Below are positions 43,079-52,116 of a stretch of 64,000 nucleotides of DNA, piece by piece (positions within the stretch are counted from its first letter, which is position 1; each line of letters opens with the position of its first letter). This DNA is from Gemmatimonadota bacterium (GTDB taxonomy: Bacteria > Gemmatimonadota > Gemmatimonadetes > Longimicrobiales > Gaopeijiaceae): positions 620,001 to 684,000 of the forward strand of contig JAWKQO010000003.1 in the NCBI GenBank assembly GCA_041390105.1. Direction: 5' to 3'. The notes under the pieces were generated by a model. That model was not told where the DNA came from. It saw only the letters and a program-made list of their open reading frames with translations, and did not search any database. A program made the translations under genes and the position numbers.

Positions 43079-43614
43079 AGGGAGCCCGCATACCCCCGCT
43101 GCTGCTGATACGCCGCCACCTGCTCGGCAGTCAGTAGCCTCGAGACGGCCAGGTGCGCGTTCAGGTGGACGGCGCGGAGCTGGCCCCGCATCGCGCCGAT
43201 ATGCTGGGTCATGCGGGAGACATCCGCCTCGGCGGCGTCGCCACTGGCGAACAACCGGTCCAGATGCTCCTCCGCCTGGATGATCTGTCCGCCCAACTCC
43301 TGGGCGGCGGCTTGCATCTCGGCCGCGATTTCCTGCACCCCGGCCGTCTGCTCGGCCGTCAAGGAAAGCGACTCGGCCAACTCGAGCACGTGCTTGGGAC
43401 CGGGGAGGCCGTTGAGCTCGGCGGCCAGGGCCATGCCGAGTCCTTCGCCCGCGCGGAGGCCGGCGATCTCCTCGGGGGACAGCGCCTTGATGGCCCGACT
43501 CTCCATCCCCGCGTACGGCGAATGAGCGGAGTGGTCGTGTGCCTGGGCGCTGAGCGGCACCGCGGCACCGGCAAGGAGGGCGGAGACACTCAGGACCATC
43601 GGGATGCGCTGCAT
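43075..43614 (-). CDS. Periplasmic Spy/CpxP-like protein
   Basis: A 179-aa exported helical protein (signal MQRIPMVLSVSALLAGAAVP, cut after SAQ). A His-rich head (AHDHSAHSPYAG) precedes LTAEQTAGVQEIAAEMQAA and LTAEQVAAYQQQ, the LTxxQ motifs of the Spy/CpxP/ZraP group. Proteins of this group are periplasmic chaperones or metal-responsive sensors; the His-rich head favours metal binding. GGAGG lies 6 nt before ATG 43614. The stop codon shares CTAG with the convergent VPS10 gene. It is transcribed in the same direction as, and 68 bp from, the TPR gene. Confidence 0.85.
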   Translation of the reverse strand: MQRIPMVLSVSALLAGAAVPLSAQAHDHSAHSPYAGMESRAIKALSPEEIAGLRAGEGLGMALAAELNGLPGPKHVLELAESLSLTAEQTAGVQEIAAEMQAAAQELGGQIIQAEEHLDRLFASGDAAEADVSRMTQHIGAMRGQLRAVHLNAHLAVSRLLTAEQVAAYQQQRGYAGSL

Positions 43615-43682
43615 CGGAACCTCCGTACGAATGCGACCGCTTGTGCTGGAGTCCGGCGACCGCACCCGCGGTTCGGCGGGAG

Positions 43683-45371
43683 CTACCGGACGGCTTCCCG
43701 CTCGACGTACTCGCGAGCCTCGCGCAACGACTCGGCCCTCGTCCCATCGGACGCCAGCTCCAGGAGCTCGGTGTAGTACGCGCGGGCCACGGCCTCGTTC
43801 CCCGCCGCGCGCGCTGCCCGTGCAGCACCCAGCAGCCCGTTGAAGCGATTCGGATAGCGGGCCAACGCGCGTCGATACGCGTCCAACGCGTCGGCGGGTT
43901 GGGCGAGCTCCATGAGCAGATCGCCCAGCACTTCGCCGGCAGGGAGCGTCGGAGCCGGAGTCACCGCGTGCTTGGGAGTGGCCTCCTCCAGATCCAACGC
44001 TTCGCGGACCCGGGCCACGGCGGAATCGTTCCGCGAACGCACATGGTTGGACCAACCCGTCAACTCCAGCCGCAGCACGCGGATGTTCCGTGCGAACAGG
44101 TCCTCGCCCACGGCATCCATCTTGGCTTCCAGCGCCCCCAGCGCGCCGAGGGCCGCGTCCGCGGTGGCCGCGTCCCCCAGGTGCGCAGCACCCAGCCCGC
44201 GGGCGTACCAGGTGATGGCCTCAGGCCATGCGAAGCGGTTCCAGTCCAGCCAGCCCGGAGTGCGTGGCTCCAGCATCGCGGCCTCGGACCAGGCGCGGCG
44301 CTCCAGGGCGTAGCGGGCTGGAATGGACGCCATGTGGAACGCGGTCTTGAACGTCGGCTCGATGGAAGGGGTCTCGCGAAGACGCTCGAATTCGAGCGCC
44401 GCCTCCTGGTCCTCGCCCTTCTGCAAGTGCGCGTAGACGAGGTACTCGAGCGCGTGCGGAAACTCGTCCCACACGAGATCTCCGCTCGGCCCGGCGGGAG
44501 TCTCCAGCGCGGCCGTGGCGGCAGCCAGGTTTCCCTGGATCACATGGTTCCAGTCGCCGATGCGGGTGTAGATGTGCGTCGGCATGTGGAGCGCATGAGG
44601 ATTGCGGGGTGCGACGGACTCATACTTCTCCGTGACATCGAGCTCCTCGCGCTCCCGACCCACGGCGTCGTTGGTATGGACGAGGTAGTGCATCGCCCCC
44701 GGATGCTCGGGATTGGCGTCGTAGACGTCGACCAACATCGCGGCAATGCGATCCGAGTCTTCGCGCGGGAGCCCGCCAACGGGTGCGTTGGCCAGCAGCG
44801 CCAGTGCGTGGAAGGCGACCGCCTCCGCATCGTCGGGGAAGGAGTCATGGACGGTCGCCTGGGCGCCGGCCCAGCGCCGGATTCGCAGCCAGTAGTCCGA
44901 GGAGGCCGGGTCGAGGAAGAAGGCGGCGGTTGCTTCGACGTACAGAGCTTCACGCCGTGTGGGCGGGCGGAGCGTCCGGGCGCGCTCCACCGCTTCCCAT
45001 CCCTGACGGAGCGCCGCCGAGTCAGGTCGCGTGGGCCACAACGGCTGGAAGAGCGTCATGGCGACGCCCCAGTATGCCATGGCGCAGCTCGGATCCCGGG
45101 CGGCGACGCTTTGGAAGGCCTGCCGTGCGGTCGGGTAGGTCATGTGGTGAAGGAGTGCGACCGCCCGGTTGAAGTCCGGCTGGACCTCCGCTGCACAGCG
45201 TACAGGGAAGTCGACGATCCCCAGCGCCTGTCGGTCGGAACCGACCTCCTGCGCCGCCGCCCGCCGCACCAGCACCGGTAGCGCCGCACAGGCCAGTAGG
45301 CTGGCGGCCACCCAACGTACGATCACGGACCTTGCGTGAACCACGACCCTGGACCCGCGCGCCGTGCTCAT
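43683..45371 (-). CDS. Exported TPR-repeat protein
   Basis: A 562-aa protein with a hydrophobic signal (VIVRWVAASLLACAALPVLV, cut near AAAQ). Helical repeats run throughout (ALLHHMTYPTARQAFQSVAA, PADALDAYRRALARYPNRFN). The conserved block AMHYLVHTNDAVG ... PHALHMPTHIYTRIGDW marks a TPR subfamily widespread in Bacteroidota, Acidobacteria and Gemmatimonadota; its clustered His residues suggest a metal site, unproven. ATG 45371 lies just ahead of the signal; the following Val or Met codons are possible starts. It is probably co-transcribed with the Spy-like gene. Confidence 0.85.
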   Translation of the reverse strand: MSTARGSRVVVHARSVIVRWVAASLLACAALPVLVRRAAAQEVGSDRQALGIVDFPVRCAAEVQPDFNRAVALLHHMTYPTARQAFQSVAARDPSCAMAYWGVAMTLFQPLWPTRPDSAALRQGWEAVERARTLRPPTRREALYVEATAAFFLDPASSDYWLRIRRWAGAQATVHDSFPDDAEAVAFHALALLANAPVGGLPREDSDRIAAMLVDVYDANPEHPGAMHYLVHTNDAVGREREELDVTEKYESVAPRNPHALHMPTHIYTRIGDWNHVIQGNLAAATAALETPAGPSGDLVWDEFPHALEYLVYAHLQKGEDQEAALEFERLRETPSIEPTFKTAFHMASIPARYALERRAWSEAAMLEPRTPGWLDWNRFAWPEAITWYARGLGAAHLGDAATADAALGALGALEAKMDAVGEDLFARNIRVLRLELTGWSNHVRSRNDSAVARVREALDLEEATPKHAVTPAPTLPAGEVLGDLLMELAQPADALDAYRRALARYPNRFNGLLGAARAARAAGNEAVARAYYTELLELASDGTRAESLREAREYVEREAVR

Positions 45372-45511
45372 CGAGCGCTGCTCCCGTCCGCGTCGCGGAC
45401 TCGGCAAAGGACCCCCGACCCCGGAGCGCACGCTCCAGAGGCTCACCACGCGTCAGCGCAACTCGCCCCTCATTCCGGACAGTCGTCCGGCCAAACCCCT
45501 CCCACTCTACT

Positions 45512-48232
45512 CTACCGGCACCGCAGTCCCTCGCCCCTCGGCAGCCCCTCCGTGCTCGCCCCCATCAGCGCATTGAACAACAACTTGAAGGTATTGCGCG
45601 GCTGACCCCGGAAGTGCGGGGTGAAGGCGAACAGCACGACGTCGCCTTCGCCCACCGCAACCTGGGCAGCCGCGGTCCGCCCAGCCAGATAGGTCTCCCC
45701 GCCCAAGGTCCACCCACTCACCAGATAGTCCGCATCGGCATAGCAGACCGGCGTGGAGGCGCCACCCGCTCCACCGACGCGCTCGAGCACCTGACTCCCT
45801 GCGAACAGGGTGACTGCATCGGGAGCCACGCCCCAGGCCAGCGGATGCGAGGGGTCGACCTGCAACTGGATGATGGAGCCGGGGATGAAGAAGTCCTGTG
45901 ACGCCACGCCGCGCACCACGTTCCTGAACGGAAGGTCGAACGTGCGGATCGCGTAGTCCACCGCGGCGTCGAAGGCCACCAGCCGGCCGCCGTCGCGCAC
46001 GAAGCGACGTACCGCCTCCGTGCCCTCTTCACCGAGGCCGCCCACGTACTGGTCGGGCATGCTGCCGGGCTCGTGACCGTCGTGGATGCCGCGCTCACTC
46101 TGGTCGGGCACGATCAGCACGTCGAAGTCGGAGAGCGCGCCGGCCTTCACGTCCGCGTCCCATACGTTGGTCCACTCGAACCCATACTGGTCCAGCACCC
46201 AGCGCGTCCACCCCTCTGGCATGGGGGCCTGCCAGGAGCGGTAGACGGCCACGCGTGGAGCGCGGGCCCGCTTCATCACATTCGTGGGTGGGATGGCCGA
46301 TACGGGCACGGGAGCCAGGCCCAGCTCGACCAGACGGGTGGCCTCTGCGTCCGGAAGACCCGGAAGCCAGTAGGAACCGGGAACCGCTACGGGGTTGGTC
46401 GCCGACCCGGCCACGTCGGGCGGATTCCAGGCGCCCGTGAAGCGGAAGACGGTGCCTCCCCCGCGCAGATACGGACCGAGCGCGCGGTAGAGCCAGTTGT
46501 TGGTGGCCGGCACCACGTAGCCCTGCTTCACGGCGGCGGTGACACCCCACGCGGCGCTTCCGACCTCTGCCCAATTCCCCGCCGGCATGTCGAACGGGGT
46601 GTCGATGCTCGCCACCTCGAGCCCCATGGAGAAGCGCAACTCATAGCCCGTCATGTCGTAGGGCGGCTCCGGTGGTCCGCCCGGATACATGCGTCGGTCG
46701 GGGTAGGTCTTGGGCTCCATCAAATCCACGACATAGGGCCGGAACGCCTGGGGCGGGATCACGAAGCTCCCAGCCGGAAACTGCCGACCCCCCGCGGCGA
46801 AGGCGCTGTGGGACCGCACGAACTCGATGCCGGACTGGCGCATCAAGTCCATGAACTCGTAGACGGCGCTCGGGTCATGGGACGCGCGCGGGTCCAACAC
46901 GTAGGCGAAGGGACCGCCCTCCGCGCGGCGGCCGCGCTCGATCTGACGACGCCCCATCCAGTACTGATTGAAGAGATAGTCTTCCTTGAGCCGCGCACCC
47001 ATGTCGGCTACCGCTTTGGCCGCCGTCATCATGTAGTCCATGGCGTCCCGGATATGCCAGCAGCCACCCAGCCAGGGGTTGTTGTAGTTGGTCGACGGCG
47101 TCTTGGCAGGGAGGTTGCCGGCACGATCATTGAAGGCGTCCGGGATGTCCTCGTAGCAGCCGGGTGTCGCGTAGCGGTACAGCGCCGTCTCCGTGAGGAA
47201 GCCCAACATGTTGTGGTAATCCGGGCCACCCCGCATGGACCCGTTCCACCAAAGGTCGTAGACCACATCACTGATCACTCCGGGCTTCCCCTCCACGTCG
47301 AAGCGCTTGCGCATGGAGTGGCCCATCTGGTTGAGCGAGCTCACCAGCAATGGGTCGAGGTGCGGGCTCACCGGATTCTCGAACGGCGGCATCCAGATGC
47401 GCGCGGGAAACGGCCCGCTCTGGTGCTGGTTGTACACGATCTGCGGAAACCATTCGTGGTAGAGCGCGCGCGTGACGGCCTGCGTTTCCACCTGGGTGAG
47501 CATGTACCAATCGCGATTGTTGTCATGCCCGATGTAGTGGTGGTAGAGCTCGGGCACGGGCGCGGTCTCGTACGGCCCGCCGACCTGTGACATGTACCAC
47601 CCGGCCACGGTGTTGAGGCCGTCCGGGTTCATGTTGGCCATCAGGAGCAGGATCGTGTTCTCGCGGATGCGCCGCGTCTCCTCCGACTCGTCCGTCACGA
47701 ACCAGTAGGCCATCTCTGGCATCACCTGCCCGTGTGCCACCTCCGTGGCATGCAGCCCACCGTCGATCCACACGATGGCCTTGCCCTCCTTGGCGAACGC
47801 ACGGGCACTGTCCTCGGAGAGGATGGGGCCGTAGCCCCGCACGGGAGGGCGTGCGTAGGCGAGGGCGCGCGTGATCTCCTTGTAGCGGTCCAGCCGCGCC
47901 AGGTTCTCGGGTGTGGAGATGGCAGCCAGATAGAGCGGTTCCCCGCGGGTGCTCTCGCCGATCTTCTCGAGCACCATCCGGTCGCTCGCCGCGGCCAACG
48001 CCTCGAAGTACCGCACGATCGGCCCGTAAGCCGCCAGCTTGTAGTCCTCCCCGGGCGCGAAGCCGATGATGTCCGCTGGGGTAGGGATCTGTGCCTGGAG
48101 TGGGGCGGCCGCCAGGCTCAGGGCCGCACATGCAAACAAGGCAGCACGACGTGGGAACCGCCCAGCGCGGAGTTCGGCCCCGGGGGCAGCCGGGGTGGAT
48201 CGAGACAGAGCGGAAGCCGCGGGAACGGACAC
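45512..48232 (-). CDS. Exported M14-family zinc carboxypeptidase-like protein, two-domain
   Basis: A 906-aa product; signal up to about residue 48 (RRAALFACAALSLAAAPLQA). The M14 domain has zinc ligands His161/Glu164 in GGLHATEV, NMNPDGLNTV, a His-rich GHDNNRDWYML loop and FLTETALY, where Glu may be catalytic. Residues about 640-880 form an alpha/beta domain resembling class I amidotransferase folds (ALSDFDVLIVPDQSERG, RRFVRDGGRLVAFDAAVDYA) without an obvious Cys nucleophile. M14 enzymes of this length are common in Gemmatimonadota and probably degrade peptides. GTG 48232 has GAGGG 7-8 nt upstream. Confidence 0.88.
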   Translation of the reverse strand: MSVPAASALSRSTPAAPGAELRAGRFPRRAALFACAALSLAAAPLQAQIPTPADIIGFAPGEDYKLAAYGPIVRYFEALAAASDRMVLEKIGESTRGEPLYLAAISTPENLARLDRYKEITRALAYARPPVRGYGPILSEDSARAFAKEGKAIVWIDGGLHATEVAHGQVMPEMAYWFVTDESEETRRIRENTILLLMANMNPDGLNTVAGWYMSQVGGPYETAPVPELYHHYIGHDNNRDWYMLTQVETQAVTRALYHEWFPQIVYNQHQSGPFPARIWMPPFENPVSPHLDPLLVSSLNQMGHSMRKRFDVEGKPGVISDVVYDLWWNGSMRGGPDYHNMLGFLTETALYRYATPGCYEDIPDAFNDRAGNLPAKTPSTNYNNPWLGGCWHIRDAMDYMMTAAKAVADMGARLKEDYLFNQYWMGRRQIERGRRAEGGPFAYVLDPRASHDPSAVYEFMDLMRQSGIEFVRSHSAFAAGGRQFPAGSFVIPPQAFRPYVVDLMEPKTYPDRRMYPGGPPEPPYDMTGYELRFSMGLEVASIDTPFDMPAGNWAEVGSAAWGVTAAVKQGYVVPATNNWLYRALGPYLRGGGTVFRFTGAWNPPDVAGSATNPVAVPGSYWLPGLPDAEATRLVELGLAPVPVSAIPPTNVMKRARAPRVAVYRSWQAPMPEGWTRWVLDQYGFEWTNVWDADVKAGALSDFDVLIVPDQSERGIHDGHEPGSMPDQYVGGLGEEGTEAVRRFVRDGGRLVAFDAAVDYAIRTFDLPFRNVVRGVASQDFFIPGSIIQLQVDPSHPLAWGVAPDAVTLFAGSQVLERVGGAGGASTPVCYADADYLVSGWTLGGETYLAGRTAAAQVAVGEGDVVLFAFTPHFRGQPRNTFKLLFNALMGASTEGLPRGEGLRCR

Positions 48233-48449
48233 GGGCGAACCCTCGCAGGAGGTGTGTGGCAGGCCGCAGGAGGCCTACCCCGACCAGAGTGGAGTCCTCT
48301 GCCGGCGGGAGCAACCAGGAACCAAGCGGCGGGGCTGGCCTGGCGCCTGACGGCGCCATACAGTGAGCGGGTTCCCGCACAGTGACCGCTCTCTCACCGC
48401 CGGACGAACGTCCGCGCGGGGCTCGGAGCGCTGCTTGCTTGGAGGTGCC

Positions 48450-49862
48450 ATGTCGGTTTCACCCCGTCGTCACGCTGCCCGGACGCTATCCGGCGCGGCG
48501 CTGTTGCTGTTCGCTGCTGCATGCTCTGAGACCGATCTGGCGGGCCCCGCTGTTGCGGATGTCGATGTTCCCCTGGTCGGCGCGTTCGACATGTCGGGTG
48601 ATCCGGCCACAGGTCGGCACCTGGTGATGTTCAAGGGCCAGGGCCCCGCCAACTTCGCTCAGACCGTGGCCGACCTGGGAGGCACGGTCGAGTTCAGCCA
48701 TCCGATCGGCATCGCCATCGTCTCCGGCCTGGACGCGGCCGGCGCCACCGCCCTCGCGGGCACCAAGGGGATCGGGGACGTACAGGCGGATGAGTCGTTC
48801 CAGATGGACGACCAGCTGGGAAGCGCCGAGGACGCTGGAGCGATCGTGGCGTCTCCGTCGGATCCGACGACGGCGTCCCGCTATTCCAGACAGTGGAACC
48901 TGCCGGCGATCGGGGCGAACGTGGCCTGGGCCGCCGGACGTCTGGGCAGCTCGGCAGTGACCGTCGCGATCCTGGATTCGGGCGTCGATCCCGTCCATCC
49001 GGATCTGGCCGGCCGCGTGGACGCGTCCCGTTCCTTCTCCTACGTCCCGTCGGACGACGCACTCGTGGATGCGTTCTTCCCCGGCGCACCCTACTGGATC
49101 GACCTTCGCTACCACGGGACGCACGTGGCGGCCACCGTCGCGTCGAACGCGCTCGCGGCCGCCGGAGTCACCAGCGGAACGACGCTGATCTCCGTGAAGG
49201 TCTGCAACGTGAACGGCAGTTGCCCCTTCTCGTCGGTCATCGCCGGCGTGCTGCACGCGGCCGACAACGGCGCTCAGGTGGCCAACATGAGCCTGGGAGG
49301 CGGCTTCACCAAGGCGGGCAACGGGCGCTTCGTGGGATTCATCAACCAGGTCTTCAACTACGCCCGCTCGCGTGGGGTGACCATGGTCGTGGCAGCCGGA
49401 AACTCCGCGCTCGATCTCGACCACAACGGCAACACGTTCACCTCGTACTGTGACGTCAACGTCATCTGCGTCTCCGCCACCGGACCCACGTCGGGCGGAA
49501 CCACGGGCCCCTGGCCGGATGCGGACACGCCCGCGGTCTACACGAACTTCGGTCGGTCGGCCATCAGCGTCGCCGCGCCGGGCGGAAACACTGGAGCGTC
49601 GGTGTGGGCCGCGTGTTCGACCTTCAGCCTGGTCGTCCCCGTATGCCGGACCGGGGTGTTCATTCTCGGAATCTCCGGAACTTCCATGGCCACCCCCCAT
49701 GTCGCCGGCCTCGCCGCGCTACTGGTCGAGGACTACGGGGCGAACCCCGGCCGAATCCGGGGCCGGATACAGGCCACCGCGGACGATCTTGGTCAGCGCG
49801 GCACAGACCCCTTCTACGGGAAGGGTCGCATCAACGTCCCGGCGGCGCTCGGATTGAACTGA
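48450..49862 (+). CDS. Secreted subtilisin-like serine protease (S8), lipoprotein
   Basis: A 470-aa lipoprotein (MSVSPRRHAARTLSGAALLL, lipobox AAAC, Cys25). An inhibitor-I9 propeptide (about 50-120, RHLVMFKGQGPANFAQTVAD) precedes the catalytic domain with the full triad: Asp176 in AILDSGVDP, His225 in YHGTHVAAT and Ser412 in SGTSMATPHVAG; the oxyanion Asn is in VVAAGNSA. Six Cys in the mature domain could form disulfides. TTGGAGG lies 6 nt before ATG 48450. It diverges from the M14 gene, making a local extracellular protein-degrading pair. A bidirectional terminator follows. Confidence 0.95.
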   Translation: MSVSPRRHAARTLSGAALLLFAAACSETDLAGPAVADVDVPLVGAFDMSGDPATGRHLVMFKGQGPANFAQTVADLGGTVEFSHPIGIAIVSGLDAAGATALAGTKGIGDVQADESFQMDDQLGSAEDAGAIVASPSDPTTASRYSRQWNLPAIGANVAWAAGRLGSSAVTVAILDSGVDPVHPDLAGRVDASRSFSYVPSDDALVDAFFPGAPYWIDLRYHGTHVAATVASNALAAAGVTSGTTLISVKVCNVNGSCPFSSVIAGVLHAADNGAQVANMSLGGGFTKAGNGRFVGFINQVFNYARSRGVTMVVAAGNSALDLDHNGNTFTSYCDVNVICVSATGPTSGGTTGPWPDADTPAVYTNFGRSAISVAAPGGNTGASVWAACSTFSLVVPVCRTGVFILGISGTSMATPHVAGLAALLVEDYGANPGRIRGRIQATADDLGQRGTDPFYGKGRINVPAALGLN

Positions 49863-49922
49863 CGCGGATGGCCTGACCCGACTGCTCCGACCGGCGGGCC
49901 GGGTCAGTCGTGATCTGTTGCG

Positions 49923-49950
49923 AGGGCGGGCTCCGTAGGGGGCCCGCCCT
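49923..49950. terminator. Bidirectional hairpin terminator
   Basis: AGGGCGGGC (49923-49931) and GCCCGCCCT (49942-49950) make a perfect 9-bp stem with a 10-nt loop, between the convergent S8 gene and the lipoprotein gene at 49968. A second stem just upstream pairs CTGACCCG (49873-49880) with CGGGTCAG (49900-49907). Confidence 0.7.
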
Positions 49951-49967
49951 TCTGCGTAGGGTGGCCG

Positions 49968-50870
49968 CTACCAGGGCTCAGTGCGTAGGTCCTGAAGTGT
50001 TACCTCGCTCCATCCCGCATCCCTGCGGGTAAGCGTCAGCATTGTGAGACGCGACGTCCAGGTCGCGTGCCGATCCGACCGTTCGTCGGGTGCTCCCCAC
50101 TCGGCCTCGACTCGGTCAATCAGCGGCTCCCAGCCCACCGCGGGCGGAATCCTGAGCACGATGGTTCGCACCGGACCGCCGAAGTCCAACACCAGCACCG
50201 AATCGGCCCCTGCGAAGACACCGGCCGTGCGCGCTCTTATTCCGGGAACGGAGCCCACCCTCGGGTAGCGCTCCAGGCCGGCGGGTAGCGGCTCTCCCAA
50301 CGCGATGGTCGGACCATCGACCAGCTGCAGCTCGGTCGGGAGCGGTCGCAGAAGCGTGCTGGGCTCGCGAGGCTCCGTGGCGCAGTCCGCCGGAGTCAGG
50401 CGGACGTCCCGCTCGTGGTCCTGGATGCCCATGAGGTCGCTGAACGTCCGGAGCGTGCCGACCCAAGCGTCGCCGTCAGGGGTCAGAGATGTCGACGTGC
50501 CTGCGTATCCCGTCGTCAGCATCAGGTCGAGGGTGCCGGTCAGCGTCACGGATGCACTGATCCGATGCCTCACAGGAAGGACGTTGTCCGGGACGGCGAC
50601 TTCGAGCTTCGGCGCCGCATCGCGCTCGCCCACCCTCCACGCGAAGTGGAGGCGCGAGGGGAGGGCGGACAGGCCGCCGGGGTCGCTGTCACTCGGCATC
50701 CAGCGGGACGGAATCATGCCTTCCTGCAGCGGCTCAACTCGCCAGGGCCCGAGCACGACATCATAGCAGCCGTCTAAGCCCTTGTGGTCAGACGCAGGCT
50801 GGCAGGCTGTCGCCAACAGCAGTAGCGCCAGGGCGGGGCTCCGGCTCCGGTAGGACAAGGCTGACCTCAC
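49968..50870 (-). CDS. Lipoprotein of unknown function
   Basis: I do not recognise this 300-aa protein. It has a lipobox (ALALLLLATAC, Cys about 23) and a beta-rich body (KLEVAVPDNVLPVRHRISAS, GTLDLMLTTGYAG, DSVLVLDFGGPVRTIVLRIP). The C-terminal part reads VGWEPLIDRVEAEWGAP then WTSRLTMLTLTRRDAGW, a beta-alpha-beta pattern seen in small periplasmic proteins that measure or bind a ligand. GTG 50870 is the likely start, with a weak ribosome site. It is alone on its strand for 157 bp upstream. Confidence 0.7.
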   Translation of the reverse strand: MRSALSYRSRSPALALLLLATACQPASDHKGLDGCYDVVLGPWRVEPLQEGMIPSRWMPSDSDPGGLSALPSRLHFAWRVGERDAAPKLEVAVPDNVLPVRHRISASVTLTGTLDLMLTTGYAGTSTSLTPDGDAWVGTLRTFSDLMGIQDHERDVRLTPADCATEPREPSTLLRPLPTELQLVDGPTIALGEPLPAGLERYPRVGSVPGIRARTAGVFAGADSVLVLDFGGPVRTIVLRIPPAVGWEPLIDRVEAEWGAPDERSDRHATWTSRLTMLTLTRRDAGWSEVTLQDLRTEPW

Positions 50871-51027
50871 ACCCGCTCTTGAGGGTCGACGACGAAGACG
50901 TCAGGCTACTCTGGGCTGGTCTGGACGACTCACGGCCCTGCACCAAAGGTGGGATGGACGCAGACTAGCCGCAACTCAGTCTCGGAGTGGCGCTGCGAGG
51001 GCACATGCTCCCCCGAGCACGCTGGCA

Positions 51028-52116
51028 CTATCTGGTCACCGTGCGCCAGTAGATCTCTTGACTCCCCTCCGGACCTTGCACCCAAGCTCCGAGATACTGA
51101 CCTGGCTCGGCCGTCCTCGTGACGCGGTGCGAGTATCCATCGGGGAGCCACGACGCCTCCACCACGGCGCTGGGATACTGCCCCAGACCCGCGACTGGCA
51201 ACTCGAGCACCTTGGTCGGCTTGGCGCCCGCCTGAAGCCACAGGATCCACTGGCTCCCGTCGTGGCGGGTATAGATCGCCGGAAACAAGTTGGCGACCAC
51301 TCCATTCTCCCGCGTCACCTGCTGCGCGTTGCCGAAGCTCCGTCCATCGGGCGAGGTGGCGAAGAAGAGATCCGATTTGGGGATGGGAGGCGACCAGGGT
51401 ACCGCGTTCGCGGTATCGTGACGCACCCACACCAGCGCAACGTCACCGCCGATTCTGGACGCGAAGGGCAGGTGGTTGTGTTGCTGTGGCGTATTTACGC
51501 CCGGCACCGGGACAGCCGTTTCCCATTCCGATGCGCTGGGTGGCTTGGCAGCGACGTAGATCCGATTGATCGTGGAGGGGAACTCCCGCTTGGACTCCAC
51601 GAAGTAGACCAGTAGCGTGCCGTCCGCGCTCTCGGTGATCGTCGGCACCCAGTCGTCGACCAGGAACAGCGTCGTGACCGCCTCTTCTGGTGTCCAGGTC
51701 GTGCCGTCGAGCGACGTACTGTGCCGGATCTGTCCTACACTCAGCTGCACCCACTCGAACCACACCAGGTGGATGGTTCCCTTGCTGTCGAGAAAGAGGT
51801 TGGGATAGAAGTTCCCGAAAGGGTTGTCCGTGACCTGGACCGGAGCGGTGAACGACTGCCGATCGTCCGTCCCTGCAACGTAGATGTCGCCGCTGCCGGC
51901 TCGATCGGAGAACCAGGCGACCAGCACCCGGCCGCTGGGCAGAAGCAGCACGCTCGGATCCTCGTCCTTCCCGGGGCTGCCCACCGAGAGCAGCGAAGGG
52001 GGAGAGGCGGCGGGATCGTCAGCCGGTGCAGTCGGATCTGACTTGCACGCCGAGCTCCAGCTCAGGGTTCCCAATCCGACCACCGCGAGCGAGCGACACC
52101 ACAGATTCTTTCTCAT
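51028..52116 (-). CDS. Sialidase-like (BNR) beta-propeller lipoprotein
   Basis: A 362-aa lipoprotein (MRKNLWCRSLAVVGLGTLSW, SSAC lipobox). Blades carry Asp-box-like turns: SGRVLVAWFSDRAGSGD, DDRQSFTAPVQV, KGTIHLVWFEW, LDGTTWTPEEAV and PDGRSFGNAQQV. No complete catalytic Arg triad of true sialidases is evident, so a binding or scaffold role is as likely. ATG 52116 has GAGGAA upstream. The last four bases of the upstream M23 gene overlap its start (ATGA), making it the third gene of the esterase-M23-propeller operon. Confidence 0.82.
   Translation of the reverse strand: MRKNLWCRSLAVVGLGTLSWSSACKSDPTAPADDPAASPPSLLSVGSPGKDEDPSVLLLPSGRVLVAWFSDRAGSGDIYVAGTDDRQSFTAPVQVTDNPFGNFYPNLFLDSKGTIHLVWFEWVQLSVGQIRHSTSLDGTTWTPEEAVTTLFLVDDWVPTITESADGTLLVYFVESKREFPSTINRIYVAAKPPSASEWETAVPVPGVNTPQQHNHLPFASRIGGDVALVWVRHDTANAVPWSPPIPKSDLFFATSPDGRSFGNAQQVTRENGVVANLFPAIYTRHDGSQWILWLQAGAKPTKVLELPVAGLGQYPSAVVEASWLPDGYSHRVTRTAEPGQYLGAWVQGPEGSQEIYWRTVTR

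Noticed and set aside
51028..52116. A functional sialidase
   Set aside because: Asp-box-like turns are visible but not the catalytic Arg triad, Tyr and Asp, so a propeller without proven activity is reported.
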